Counted from the stretch's first letter, positions 55,338-64,000 are shown. The stretch is DNA of 64,000 nt from CAZVFX01 sp964626565 (GCA_964626565.1 CAZVFX010000022.1:1-64000), one strand, 5' to 3'. Translations and numbers: made by a program. Notes: generated from the sequence alone by a model not told the origin.

Positions 55338-56879
55338 ACCCAGCCGGTCTGCCACCCGCGCTCCTGTGACCAGTCCATCCGCCGCGCTCGAAGTGATCCC
55401 GCCGGCCCAGCCGCCCCCTTCTCCACATGGGAAGAGCCCGTCGTGGGAAATGGATGTGCCCTCGGACGTGCGGGGAAACCGGATGGGACTCGAAGTGAGG
55501 GTCTCGGCCGCGATTACTACCGCGTCGGGGTGCAGGTAACCGCGCAGTTTTTTATCTGCAGCAGTGAGCCCCTCTCGCAGCCCGTCCAAGACCGCGCCGG
55601 AGAAAAGACCGCCGACGTCCGCGGCCATCACGCCCGGCTTGTAGGAGCACTCCGGCAGGCTGGTCGACGCATGACCGGCCAGGAAGTCGACCAGGCGCTG
55701 TGCCGGCGCCCGGTACCCACCCCCACCTGCTGCAAACGCCGCCTTTTCCAGGTCGCGCAGGAATTGTATCCCCCCGAGAGGAGACGACGCATCCCAGTCG
55801 GCAGGCGAAACCGACGCCACCACCGCCGCATTGCTCCACCGGGAGGAGCGGGTCGCGAAACTCATGCCGTTGACGCTCAGGCACCCCTCTTCCGGAGGTG
55901 CGGGGATCACATAGCCGCCCGGGCACATACAGAAACTGTACACCCCCCGCTCCCCCGCTTCGAAGGCAAACGCGTACCGGGCCGAACCGCACGCAGGATG
56001 GCCCGCCAGAGCGCCCAACTGGATCCTATCGATGAGGGACGCAGGGTGCTCCACCCTCACCCCCACAGCCAGCCCCTTGGCCTCCAGAGCCACGCCGTCT
56101 TCGTGAAGTTGGGCAACGAGGGTACGGGCGTGATTGCCCACCGCCAGTACCGTCGCGTCCCCGGCCAGCGTCTCCCCGGAGACAAGCCGCACACCGGCCA
56201 CCGTGCCGCCGCGCTCGACCAGTCCGGACACCTCGGTTCCGAAACGGAATTCCGCACCGCGCGCCGCGAGGAACTCAACCAGGCGAGTCACCACCCGCGG
56301 CAGACGATTGGACCCCACATGGGGGTGGGCGTCCATCATCAGATTTGCGTCTTCGGCCAGCCAGGCCATGAGGCGGCGCACCCGGGCCGTCTGAGGGGAA
56401 CGTTTCCGGGTGAACAGTTTGCCATCGGAATAGGCGCCCGCGCCACCCAGTCCGGAAGTCATCGCCGGCGGCGCGGAAAAACTCCCCTTGTATCTGAGAT
56501 CCCGCACCAACAGATGCCGGGCCGGAAACGCCTCCCCCCGCTCAAGCACCACCGGCTTCACGCCGCGCTCCAGCAACCCCAACGCGGCGAACAGGCCGGC
56601 CGGACCAGCCCCTACTACCAGCGCGACAGGAGCCCCGGCCGCCGGCAGATCAATCGTCGGCTCCGCCGACTCCGGTACAAACGGGGTCGCTGACAACTCA
56701 ACCTGCACCTCGAACCGGGCAGACCTGCCACGCGCGTCCAGGGAGCGGCGAACCACGCGCCAGAACGGCAACGAGGGAGTCAGCACTCGCTCACTGATAA
56801 CCGAATCCAACTCAAGATACTCGTCAGGGGTGATTCTGATACTTACGTGGTGGTCCGGTGGAGAGGAATCGTCCGGCAC
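55332..56879 (-). CDS. FAD-dependent dehydrogenase, COG2509-like
   Basis: A 515-residue flavoprotein. A ~80-residue N-domain precedes the dinucleotide fold VALVVGAGPAGLFAALGLL (split motif GAGPAGL, then VVLERG). GLGGAGAYSDGKLFTRK and the closing PCGEGGGWAGGITSSAADG are typical of the uncharacterised FAD dehydrogenase group (COG2509). The Cys pair in FCMCPGGYV is conserved in that group. GTG start at 56879 with GGGAAG upstream. It is 12 bp downstream of a lipoprotein gene. Substrate unknown. Confidence 0.88.
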   Translation of the reverse strand: MPDDSSPPDHHVSIRITPDEYLELDSVISERVLTPSLPFWRVVRRSLDARGRSARFEVQVELSATPFVPESAEPTIDLPAAGAPVALVVGAGPAGLFAALGLLERGVKPVVLERGEAFPARHLLVRDLRYKGSFSAPPAMTSGLGGAGAYSDGKLFTRKRSPQTARVRRLMAWLAEDANLMMDAHPHVGSNRLPRVVTRLVEFLAARGAEFRFGTEVSGLVERGGTVAGVRLVSGETLAGDATVLAVGNHARTLVAQLHEDGVALEAKGLAVGVRVEHPASLIDRIQLGALAGHPACGSARYAFAFEAGERGVYSFCMCPGGYVIPAPPEEGCLSVNGMSFATRSSRWSNAAVVASVSPADWDASSPLGGIQFLRDLEKAAFAAGGGGYRAPAQRLVDFLAGHASTSLPECSYKPGVMAADVGGLFSGAVLDGLREGLTAADKKLRGYLHPDAVVIAAETLTSSPIRFPRTSEGTSISHDGLFPCGEGGGWAGGITSSAADGLVTGARVADRLGL

Positions 56880-56891
56880 TGGACTTCCCGG

Positions 56892-57602
56892 CTACATACT
56901 GTTGCAGCGGGCGATGTCATCAATCTTGGCGGCGCCGTCAATGCACTTGCGGTAGGAGGAATTCTCAGGCTGGAGGCACTTCTTCACGCACTGCATGCGG
57001 ATAGTGGACCGAATGGCGTCCGACCCTTTCCACAACTGAGAAAACTTGCCGCACGACTTCTCGCAACCGCGCTTGGTCGGACCTTTCTCCTTGCGCGGCG
57101 CCAACGGCGCCGGGGCAACCTTCTTGGGAGTGTAAGTCCCGGTTCCGCCGGAAGGGGGAGTATAAGGCGCCGGAGCCTTGGTCGGAGTCGCGACCTGGGG
57201 CTTCTTCACCAGCCTCCCGGCCAGCTTGTTAGCTTCGAACAGTTCAAGTTTGGGCGCAGTATCCTTGTACAGCACAGGGTAGCCGGAAATGACGGTGCAG
57301 GAGGTAGTTCCCAGGAACCAGAAACCCCATTTCTGCTCAACCTGGTACGACATTATGTTGTCGATCTTCGCACTACCGCGAGTCAGCCTCGCAAGCGCAT
57401 TCCCGACGGTGGACTCCCCGGAAATCGTCCAGATACCCAGTAGCCGGTGCTCACAAGCCTCCGCGGTGAGCCGAGGATAGACCTGGGCGGGCCGGGAGAA
57501 ATCATACGGCGCATAAGATTCCTGAGCATGACGGAACGTGGTGTTGCAGGCTGCCAGAAGCACAACCGACACAAGCAGTATGCCCAATGAGGTCCTTTCC
57601 AT
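56892..57602 (-). CDS. Lipoprotein of unknown function
   Basis: A 236-residue predicted lipoprotein: signal peptide MERTSLGILLVSVVLLAAC with a clean lipobox. The N-terminal half (to about residue 125) is a compact domain (CEHRLLGIWTISGES, YQVEQKWGFWFLG). A Pro/Thr/Lys linker follows, then a C-terminal Cys-containing helical segment (CEKSCGKFSQLW, MQCVKKCLQPE, YRKCIDGAAKIDDIARC) with a twin-CX3C pattern. GGGGGAG precedes the ATG. The upstream region has a TAGAAT -10-like box at 57641-57646 without a clear -35. Confidence 0.75.
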   Translation of the reverse strand: MERTSLGILLVSVVLLAACNTTFRHAQESYAPYDFSRPAQVYPRLTAEACEHRLLGIWTISGESTVGNALARLTRGSAKIDNIMSYQVEQKWGFWFLGTTSCTVISGYPVLYKDTAPKLELFEANKLAGRLVKKPQVATPTKAPAPYTPPSGGTGTYTPKKVAPAPLAPRKEKGPTKRGCEKSCGKFSQLWKGSDAIRSTIRMQCVKKCLQPENSSYRKCIDGAAKIDDIARCNSM

Positions 57603-57684
57603 TTGCTACTCCCCCTACGCGTCAACCAACGGTGCAGAGGATTCTAGCGCGAACGGTTACTTAGATCCAGAGGATTCTTAAGGC

Positions 57685-57712
57685 ATTGATAATTGAAAAT
57701 TGATAATTGAAA
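57685..57712. repeat. AT-rich 14-bp direct repeat
   Basis: ATTGATAATTGAAA occurs twice in tandem (57685-57698 and 57699-57712) in the intergenic space between the transglycosylase end and the lipoprotein promoter region. An 11-base CAGAGGATTCT also occurs twice just beside it (about 57635 and 57669). No gene is seen in 57603-57733. Confidence 0.7.
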
Positions 57713-57733
57713 ACTGACACTCAAAAATTGCCT

Positions 57734-60544
57734 CTACAACTCTTCCTGCCCTTCCCGCACGGGCCGGTCCTCCTCGGGAAGGTCGGTCGCGGCAGGTGCA
57801 GCGCCGGCCTTGGGCCTGAATTGCAGGCGCATGCGCATGGTCAGGTCGTAGTTCTCCTGACTGATGGCTCCCATGTCGAGCAGCCTTTTCAACACCCGGT
57901 CGAGGTTCTTCCGCCAGTGAGCGTTGAGCTTACCCCGTCGATACTGCAGGTAACCATACGCCGGGTCCGGCTTCAGTCCCATGAGGAACGCTCCCTCCAT
58001 GATCTTCAACTGGGTAGGATGCTTGCCGAAGTATACTCTCGAAGCCCTCGCTATTCCCCAGATTTTGGGGCCGTATTCGATGCAGTTGAGGTACAGCTCG
58101 AAAATGCGATCCTTGGGCACCTGGCGTTCCATCTCCCAGACGATGACCGCCTCCTGGAACTTCCTGGACATCGTCTTTTCCCGGGTGAGAAACAGGTTCT
58201 TCACGAGCTGCTGGCTGATGGTGCTCCCGCCGTAGGCGAACCGCCCGCGCTCGAACAGTAGAATCAGGGCCCGGCGGATGAGCCCTACCCTGAAGCCGTT
58301 GTGCTTGAAGAAGTTCAGGTCTTCCGTGCCGTAGGCCGCGGCCTGCACGTGGGACGGCACCTGGTTGAGGGGCACATAAGCATCGGTACCGGGGCCGACG
58401 TCAATGCCAAGGTCCTCGCCCTTGACCACCACCCTGTGGGTATAGTCCGGATGGTTCAACTCTTCCACGTTCAAGTCATGCCCCAAAGTGAGCGCTCGGC
58501 ACCGCTCCAGGTCCCCGTCGACGGACAACTCCAGGCTCCTTCTCACATCCTTCAGGTCTACCTCGAAGGAAGTATCGAACCACAAGGACCCCTCGACCAG
58601 AGTTTCACTCAAGATGGGAGCAAATCCTTCCGGCACCGACCTGAGCAGCGCAGCGCAACTTTGCTCCGGGAAGTCGACCTTGACGCGGAACGCGGGCACA
58701 CCGAAGACCCTGTCGATGTCGATACTCGCCCTGGCAAAAACCTCTCCTATCTGCATTTTCGGGAGGCTCAACTCCAACTTACGCTCGACAAGGTCCAGTT
58801 TGGCTTCACCCTCCAGCCGCAGCAACGGAATGTGTATCGGGTTGGAAGCCAGCTTCTTGTGGAAGACGGTGAGACCGACCACCGATGAGTCGCACTCAAT
58901 CTTCACCTTTCTGGCCGCCTCGATAAGAGAAAGCTTGCAATTCAGATCGAGTCGTTCCAGCCCTCGCAGCTTGTCGGGATAGCGCTCGGCCAACTTGCGC
59001 GCGGGCATGGCGCCTGTGACCGCGAAGTTGAACCGGGAGATGTTGCCCACCGAGTCGGTAACCACCCCGGCGCTCAACTCCAGATCGGAGCAACTGGCTT
59101 TGCCCAGGCACAGCCTCACGTCCGCTTTTTCCACCATGCCGCCGGTCAACACTGCGTTGATGGTGACTCCGGTGGCCTTCTTCTTCAACAGCACGGGGAA
59201 CCGCACTTCCCCGTTCAGTGCGTTGAGCTTCAGGTCGGGAAGGGAGACGGGCACCACCAGCGGCGGGAAATCGAACTTGGCTTCCTTCAGGCGGGCGGCC
59301 ATGGCCTTAGCGTCGCTGACCCAGCCTAAGTAACGGGCCGCGGCCAACGGATTCGGACTCAAGTCGAGAGTGTACCCTTCGAACCGAACGTTGTAGGTAC
59401 CGAACCGGTCCAGTTCAATAGCTGCGCTGGGGCACGACAGAGTCGCCCCGACGCCGCCCAACTTCAACACCGGCTCCTCGAGGGAATAAACCTTGCTGCC
59501 TCCCTCTTCGGTGCAACTCACGAGCATCGCGTTGAATTCCGCGCCCCCCGAAGCGGCCAGCGACAGGTGCATGAACCGAATGTTGCCGCCGCTGCTGGAC
59601 TCCAACCTGTCCGCGGTGAAGCGGCCTTCGGGCAGTCCGGTCATGGTCTGAATCATGGGCAGGTGGTGGAGCCGGGAGGCTTCGCCGGACACTTCCTCAG
59701 CGACGATCTCCCAGCCGTCCCGGCGGGCGAGCTTACGATGGGGAAGCCCGGTGGCGAACAGCTCCGGTTCCACCGGCTTTTTGCTGGAGAAGGTCACCTT
59801 CTTGGCGGCAAAGACGATATCTCGTTCTTCATCTCTGATTTCCACCCCTCCGATCTCCAGGTAGCTGCTGGAGGTCAGCGTCAGTGAGGTGAAGGAGAGA
59901 GTCAGATCGTCGGGGAGGAACGCGGCGCGCAACAGTTGCCGCTCGGGGCACAGGTACTTGATGAACAACAACCCGGTCCGGGCGGTGCGGATAAACTCAA
60001 CCGAGCAATCCGTCTTCGCATTTGGGGACCAGGTGCCCGAAAAGCCGAAGCTGGACTCGTCCCGCTCCACAACCCCGGCCGCCACTACCGACTGCTTCCC
60101 TTCCCGCCCCTCAGTTGCCACGTGGATGGTGAGAGCCTCGGTGCGAAGCTCGCCGGTACCGGAAGGCAGGGTCGCGAAAAGCCGGGCCACAGAGTCGTCC
60201 AATTCCGGACGTTCCTCCAGAAAGAATCTCGGCAGGAAGACCTCGACCAGCGTGGCCTTCGCTTCCCTCGGGTCATCCCCTTTTCTTACTTCCGCGACGT
60301 CGAACAGTTTGCGCCCTTCCACCCTGATACGGATCCGCTCACGATACAGGTCTCCCTTCCGCTCCAGACGCTCCAGATCCTCTTTCGCTGATTCCGGCCG
60401 TTCCGGAGGCTCGGGCGCTCCCACCTCACCAGCTCCCGTGCCACCTGTCAGAATCAGGTACACGACAATGGGAATGGCCGCGGCAAGGGTCGCGGTCATC
60501 ACGATAAAGTAGAGATTCGTTGTGGAAGACCGCCTTTGTTCCAT
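57734..60544 (-). CDS. Peptidoglycan transglycosylase (GT51) with large N-terminal region
   Basis: A 936-residue inner-membrane protein. One TM helix (about 10-33) anchors a long periplasmic region (~690 residues) of beta-rich, AsmA/DUF-like pattern with no family I can name. The C-terminal GT51 domain (~725-910) polymerises lipid II glycan: catalytic Glu near 741 in TEDLNFFKHNGF, then GGSTISQQLVKNLFL, KFQEAVIVWEME and LYLNCIEYGPKIWGI. No transpeptidase domain follows, unlike class A PBPs. It is the last gene of a leftward run with a pseudopilin-like protein and a cNMP-binding membrane protein. Confidence 0.88.
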   Translation of the reverse strand: MEQRRSSTTNLYFIVMTATLAAAIPIVVYLILTGGTGAGEVGAPEPPERPESAKEDLERLERKGDLYRERIRIRVEGRKLFDVAEVRKGDDPREAKATLVEVFLPRFFLEERPELDDSVARLFATLPSGTGELRTEALTIHVATEGREGKQSVVAAGVVERDESSFGFSGTWSPNAKTDCSVEFIRTARTGLLFIKYLCPERQLLRAAFLPDDLTLSFTSLTLTSSSYLEIGGVEIRDEERDIVFAAKKVTFSSKKPVEPELFATGLPHRKLARRDGWEIVAEEVSGEASRLHHLPMIQTMTGLPEGRFTADRLESSSGGNIRFMHLSLAASGGAEFNAMLVSCTEEGGSKVYSLEEPVLKLGGVGATLSCPSAAIELDRFGTYNVRFEGYTLDLSPNPLAAARYLGWVSDAKAMAARLKEAKFDFPPLVVPVSLPDLKLNALNGEVRFPVLLKKKATGVTINAVLTGGMVEKADVRLCLGKASCSDLELSAGVVTDSVGNISRFNFAVTGAMPARKLAERYPDKLRGLERLDLNCKLSLIEAARKVKIECDSSVVGLTVFHKKLASNPIHIPLLRLEGEAKLDLVERKLELSLPKMQIGEVFARASIDIDRVFGVPAFRVKVDFPEQSCAALLRSVPEGFAPILSETLVEGSLWFDTSFEVDLKDVRRSLELSVDGDLERCRALTLGHDLNVEELNHPDYTHRVVVKGEDLGIDVGPGTDAYVPLNQVPSHVQAAAYGTEDLNFFKHNGFRVGLIRRALILLFERGRFAYGGSTISQQLVKNLFLTREKTMSRKFQEAVIVWEMERQVPKDRIFELYLNCIEYGPKIWGIARASRVYFGKHPTQLKIMEGAFLMGLKPDPAYGYLQYRRGKLNAHWRKNLDRVLKRLLDMGAISQENYDLTMRMRLQFRPKAGAAPAATDLPEEDRPVREGQEEL

Positions 60545-60623
60545 CTTGCCCTTCTACTTACTTACCAGTAATGGATTGTAATCCAAAGTAGGGATCTGGC
60601 AAGAATGCCGGGCGCAGGAGTAT

Positions 60624-61172
60624 TTAGTCCAACTGTCTGAAGGGGCCTTCCGAGATGCTCAGCTCGACGGTGATACAGATATCGTCAAACGCGGGTACAG
60701 GCTCCGGCTCCGACTTGTCGGCCGGGACCTGTCCCGTCGCGGAGGCGACCTTGGCGTCCACCAATTCACGTGCGGTCTCCTGCACCAGCTTTTCGCCGTC
60801 CAGCAGCATGCAGTCATCCAGGCTCCCGTTGGGCCCGAGGCTATAGACCATGTAGTGATCTACTTCTTCCACCTCGACCAACTGAAAATCGTTGTCCCAC
60901 AGATCGGTGGCGGGGTCCCTCGACCCAAAATACGGTTTGAAGCTGGCACGCAGGAACTCCCCGAAATCCTCCGCATCGTCCTTCCCCGGGATCTTGCCGT
61001 CCAGCCTGGCCGCAACCTTCAACTCGTCCCGGATCCGTCCCAATTCCATGCCGGTCAGCAGGATCTTCGCCTTGTTGGTCACCCGGGCCATGAATTCGTC
61101 GAAATTCTGGGCCACGTAACCACCTCCTGCCACCACTACCAGGAGGGGTAAAAATTTGACGATGCGGAACAA
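60624..61172 (-). CDS. Type II secretion pseudopilin-like (GspG C-domain-like) protein
   Basis: A 182-residue membrane-anchored protein: N-terminal hydrophobic segment FLPLLVVVAGGGYVA, then a helix (MELGRIRDELKVAARLDGKIP). DPATDLWDNDFQL, VYSLGPNGSLDD and DDICITVELS match the calcium-loop region of GspG-type pseudopilins. The prepilin peptidase site (G-F-T-L-x-E) is missing, so it is a relative rather than a true pseudopilin. It sits 12 bp after the cNMP-binding gene and 79 bp before the transglycosylase gene. Confidence 0.65.
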   Translation of the reverse strand: MFRIVKFLPLLVVVAGGGYVAQNFDEFMARVTNKAKILLTGMELGRIRDELKVAARLDGKIPGKDDAEDFGEFLRASFKPYFGSRDPATDLWDNDFQLVEVEEVDHYMVYSLGPNGSLDDCMLLDGEKLVQETARELVDAKVASATGQVPADKSEPEPVPAFDDICITVELSISEGPFRQLD

Positions 61173-61184
61173 GAGTAAAGACTC

Positions 61185-63293
61185 CTATAAAAGCGAGAGG
61201 CTCTCAAGCCTCGCCTCAATTTCACGATCCAACATCAATCCCAGGGAGAACTGCCCCACCAGCGCGTCCTGGTAGACGCGCGCCGGAAGACTGGCCAGGA
61301 CGGAAGGCTCCAGGCATCGGCAGGTGGCGGTGCGAGCCCGGCCGGTGACCACCGCGATCTCCCCAAAGTAGTTTCCCTCTCCAAGCTCGGCGACACGGCC
61401 CATGCCCTCCTTGAGCACCTCCACTCTGCCGGTGAAGATGATGAACATGGTGTCGCCCTCTTCGCCTTCCCGGACCAGCACCTGGTCCTTGTCGGCCCGC
61501 ACAACGGAGAGCGACCCGATCACAGTCGCCATATTCTCCGGCGACAGTCCCCGGAACAGGTCGAGCTTCTTCAGGAAGGCGTGCATGCGCACCCGGTCCA
61601 TGACATCGGCCCGGTCCCAGCCTCCCGACTCCACCAGCGCCAGGAACGTGGCCCGATCCATGGCCACGACCTCCACCTCCCCCCTGGCTTTCACTGACGC
61701 CATACGCGGGCTTTCCTCCAGCAACGCCACTTCGCCGAACAACGCCCCGGCGCGCAACAGACCGACCTGGGTCTTCTCCCCTGAGGCGTCCTCCACAACT
61801 ACATCGCACTCCCCCGAGCGGACGACGTAACAAGTATGTCCCGCATCACCCTGTTGAATGATCACCGCCCCCCTGCCATGCTTCTCAACTCGCCCGGCCG
61901 AAAGCGTCTGACGCACCAGGTCCGGGGGCAGGCCGGCAAAGGGAGGGATAGCTGAAACCTCATGGGCCAGCTCGTCCAGGGAAAGATCGGAGGCGGAAAC
62001 GACTTCCACCGGCCTGGTCGCGCGGGCCGCGGGCATGGCCAATTGCACAAGCCCCGCAATCAGCGCCGCGGTGATGGCCAGCGCCGCGACCAGGAGCCCG
62101 GCCCACAGATAGATTGCGATCGCCACCGCCAGAACCAGCCTCCAGGCGGTGGTGTCAGGACTCATAAAGGCTGACGTCAAACCATCCACCGTTTCGGGTG
62201 CGAGGCGGGCGAAAACCGCGACCAGCACGAACAGGTAAAAAATGCTCAACGTCGCGTGCACCAGCAGCGCAGCTTCTTCCTTTCCCGGTGCGCCGCGGCC
62301 GAGGAGATTTCGCCACAGTTTCCTGAACAGGTAGAGACCCGACCGGCGGCGCAACGACCTGTACCCGGCCACCTCCTCGATGTAGTTGGACAGGTCGGAA
62401 GGCCACAGCGGAGACCACAACACCAGGAGGGTGAGAGACGCGCCGATGCCGGCAAAGTACAGTCCGCCCAGCGAAAAGGCGCGGGCGGTACCCATCAGAC
62501 AGGCTGGTACGGCCCACGACAGAGCGAGCATGAGGGAGCGGTACGACTTGCGCTCGTCCCGGGTGAACATCGCCTCGTCACGTGAGTCGACTCCAAAGTG
62601 CGGGATACCCACCGTTATTTTCAAGCCTGCGCCCTGGACAGTGCGGCCCGCGATCAACAGAAGCACAGCCCGGCACAACTCCAGGATGGACAGTGCCACG
62701 GCAGCGCCCACAACCAGGTGGAGCATGGACACCACCGGGTCGGCGCCGAAAAACGAGGCACGGCCGTGAATGCTCTGGGGGCCGCCGGAAAACTGCTGCA
62801 ACCAGGCCAGAAAGAACAGGATGAACCCGGCGAGCCCGGCGTAGGGCGATACCGACGCCAGCGGCCTGGCTGCTCCCTTCCCGCCGAACCGCAGCGGGAT
62901 AAGCAGGCGGAATGCAGCTAGAAAACTCAAGAAACGCAAAAAAGTGCGGGCCTTGCCGCGTTTGAACTGGCTTTCCAGAAACCGGCCAACGTCTTCGTCC
63001 AACGGCTCCAGCAGTCCGGCGACATGAAGCCGCGCCACCGAATCGAGAATCGTCTGGTGGCGGGCGGCAGCCGACTTCTCTGCGAGATGGGCAGCCACCT
63101 CGTTCAGTGTCAGTTCCCCTTCGAGCAGGGGGAGGAGCGGCATCGCGTCGGCAGCCAGCACCGCGTACCGGCCCCTCGACCGCAAACAAACGGTCAGTTC
63201 ACCCGCCCCGGTGGACTGCGCGTTCCATCCACTGATAAGGCGGGGACGAGCCACGTTAAGTAGGGACGATACGATCCTGCCGGAATCAGTCAT
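61185..63293 (-). CDS. PqqD-like / degenerate M50-like membrane protein with two cNMP-binding domains
   Basis: A 702-residue protein. Residues ~35-100 form a PqqD-like winged helix (LPLLEGELTLNEVAAHL). A multi-helix membrane region (~120-435) follows the layout of M50-type peptide metalloproteases of secretion clusters: the segment equivalent to HExxH reads LELCR (204-208), followed by the matching GRTVQGAGLKITVGIP and DSRDEAMFTRDERK. Both His ligands are lost, so no protease activity is expected. Two cyclic-nucleotide-binding domains follow (about 445-560 and 570-695; GDAGHTCYVVRSGECDVV with GALFGEVALL, and EGDTMFIIFTGRVEVL with GNYFGEIAVV). It heads a leftward run. Confidence 0.75.
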   Translation of the reverse strand: MTDSGRIVSSLLNVARPRLISGWNAQSTGAGELTVCLRSRGRYAVLAADAMPLLPLLEGELTLNEVAAHLAEKSAAARHQTILDSVARLHVAGLLEPLDEDVGRFLESQFKRGKARTFLRFLSFLAAFRLLIPLRFGGKGAARPLASVSPYAGLAGFILFFLAWLQQFSGGPQSIHGRASFFGADPVVSMLHLVVGAAVALSILELCRAVLLLIAGRTVQGAGLKITVGIPHFGVDSRDEAMFTRDERKSYRSLMLALSWAVPACLMGTARAFSLGGLYFAGIGASLTLLVLWSPLWPSDLSNYIEEVAGYRSLRRRSGLYLFRKLWRNLLGRGAPGKEEAALLVHATLSIFYLFVLVAVFARLAPETVDGLTSAFMSPDTTAWRLVLAVAIAIYLWAGLLVAALAITAALIAGLVQLAMPAARATRPVEVVSASDLSLDELAHEVSAIPPFAGLPPDLVRQTLSAGRVEKHGRGAVIIQQGDAGHTCYVVRSGECDVVVEDASGEKTQVGLLRAGALFGEVALLEESPRMASVKARGEVEVVAMDRATFLALVESGGWDRADVMDRVRMHAFLKKLDLFRGLSPENMATVIGSLSVVRADKDQVLVREGEEGDTMFIIFTGRVEVLKEGMGRVAELGEGNYFGEIAVVTGRARTATCRCLEPSVLASLPARVYQDALVGQFSLGLMLDREIEARLESLSLL

Positions 63294-63329
63294 GAATTGC
63301 CCATTTTCGTCAATCAGCGACTGACTTCA

Positions 63330-63358
63330 GCTATAGCACTAAAAGCGCACCCCTTCAA
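63330..63358 (-). promoter_or_regulatory. Candidate promoter of the cNMP-binding membrane gene run
   Basis: On the minus strand TTGAAG (63353-63358), 17 bases, then TATAGC (63330-63335), about 37 bases before the ATG at 63293. It overlaps the last codons of the aminotransferase gene. Confidence 0.5.
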
Positions 63359-64000
63359 GCCGGGTGGCAGCCACCTTTACCTGCTCAAGTGTCGGAGTCA
63401 GAGCGAAACGCAGGAAGTCGGCGCCGGGATTTACGCCGCCTACCTCCAGGGACAACATCACCCCCGGTGTGGCGACCAGCCCGAGGTCGGGCTGAAGGAA
63501 CCGCCTGGCCACCTCCAGGCCGTCGTGGCCCTCCGGGCACTTCTGCCAGATGTAGATGGTTCCTTCCCGGTATGCGGGCGGAAAACCGGCTCTCTCCAAG
63601 GCCGCACAAAGGACGTCGGCCTTGTCCACGTGAGCCTGACGCATGGCAGCCAGAGACGGCTCGTCGGTAAGGGCAGCCAGGGCGCCCAACTGAATGAAGG
63701 TAGGGGTGCCTGAATCGATATTGGTTTTCAGTTTCTTCAGGACGTCTATGATCCGGCTGTCGCCACACACGAAACCGGCCCGGAACATAGTCATGTTGGC
63801 CATCTTCGAGAAACTGAACAGGGCCACCGCACCTTCCTTGGTAAACTCCAGAATCGAGCGCGGGCGCTGGGCGCAGAAATTCTCGCTGTAGGCCTCGTCA
63901 CTGCCGATCACCACGTCATGTTTGTGCGCATAGTAAATCAGCTTGTCGAAGAACTCGTCCGGCGCAAACACGGTGGTGGGGTTGTTGGGGTAGTTGACCC
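63339..64000 (-). CDS. PLP aminotransferase, LL-DAP/alanine type (partial)
   Basis: The 5' end lies beyond the right edge; 220 codons of the C-terminal part are present, starting near VNYPNNPTT, the class I NYPNNPT motif common in LL-diaminopimelate and alanine aminotransferases. The PLP lysine is in FSFSKMANMTMFRAGF. SDEAYSENFCA carries the cofactor Asp and Tyr, and FLRFALTP the carboxylate Arg. Asp and Tyr positions look intact. It cannot be assigned to DapL or another substrate from this part alone. It ends 45 bp before the cNMP-binding gene start. Confidence 0.85.
   Translation of the reverse strand, partial: VNYPNNPTTVFAPDEFFDKLIYYAHKHDVVIGSDEAYSENFCAQRPRSILEFTKEGAVALFSFSKMANMTMFRAGFVCGDSRIIDVLKKLKTNIDSGTPTFIQLGALAALTDEPSLAAMRQAHVDKADVLCAALERAGFPPAYREGTIYIWQKCPEGHDGLEVARRFLQPDLGLVATPGVMLSLEVGGVNPGADFLRFALTPTLEQVKVAATRLEGVRF

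Noticed and set aside
61185..63293. Active M50 metalloprotease
   Set aside because: The HExxH motif is absent (LELCR at the aligned position), so catalytic zinc binding is not supported.

Overview
The window is a 64-kb piece of a GC-rich bacterial genome, probably Myxococcota or a related deltaproteobacterial lineage. The clues are very long cysteine-rich lipoproteins with CDDGxxCTxDxC, CNGxDDDxDG and CGNGxxDxGExCDDGN repeats, a myxobacterial-type outer-membrane protein, and the gene order tRNA-Gln / rplY / pth / rpsF-rpsR-rplI. One run of 100 Ns lies inside rpsF, so this is a draft or metagenome assembly. The placement rests on families recognised by eye, not on a database search.

Left part (1-9.7 kb): a 131-bp tandem array of small hairpins abuts the end of an outer-membrane-protein gene. 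That gene lies in a leftward run with leuS, a beta-sandwich protein and a secreted protein. A rightward housekeeping run follows: pssA (phosphatidylserine synthase), an ArsA-like ATPase, a Trm112-like protein and a PLP aminotransferase.

Centre (9.7-47.4 kb): the cysteine-rich surface-protein region. A single intact 25.8-kb gene encodes an ~8600-residue predicted lipoprotein. It contains an N-terminal CTDC-type array, a jelly-roll, an amidotransferase-like fold, three P-domains, about 21 CNG repeats of ~46 residues, four units of ~128 residues, 22 units of ~175 residues and C-terminal PPC-like domains. Upstream on the same strand are two tandem, paralogous MopE-like lipoproteins. Beyond a divergent promoter pair are a secreted papain-fold peptidase and a small Cys-rich lipoprotein, then a MarR regulator, EF-P and a HAD phosphatase. 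A second Cys-rich lipoprotein (1465 aa) with a C-terminal beta-propeller closes the region. I infer a cell-surface structure built from heavily disulfide-bonded proteins. No function can be read directly.

Right part (47.4-64 kb): a barrel-like lipoprotein, tRNA-Gln(UUG), and a translation/energy run (rplY, pth, hppA, rpsF, rpsR, rplI, prmA, rsmE). Leftward genes follow: a FAD oxidoreductase with a lipoprotein, and a membrane set made of a transglycosylase with a large periplasmic region, a pseudopilin-like protein and a degenerate M50-like protein fused to two cyclic-nucleotide-binding domains. An aminotransferase gene runs off the right edge.

Main hunt results, all seen directly in the sequence: (1) the 22 long repeats show a perfectly correlated pair of optional cysteines, predicting an optional disulfide; (2) the same repeats carry a three-unit higher-order period; (3) a ~140-residue module is shared within the giant and with the 1465-aa protein; (4) the N gap in rpsF is flanked by an identical 55-base sequence, and merging the two copies restores the reading frame.
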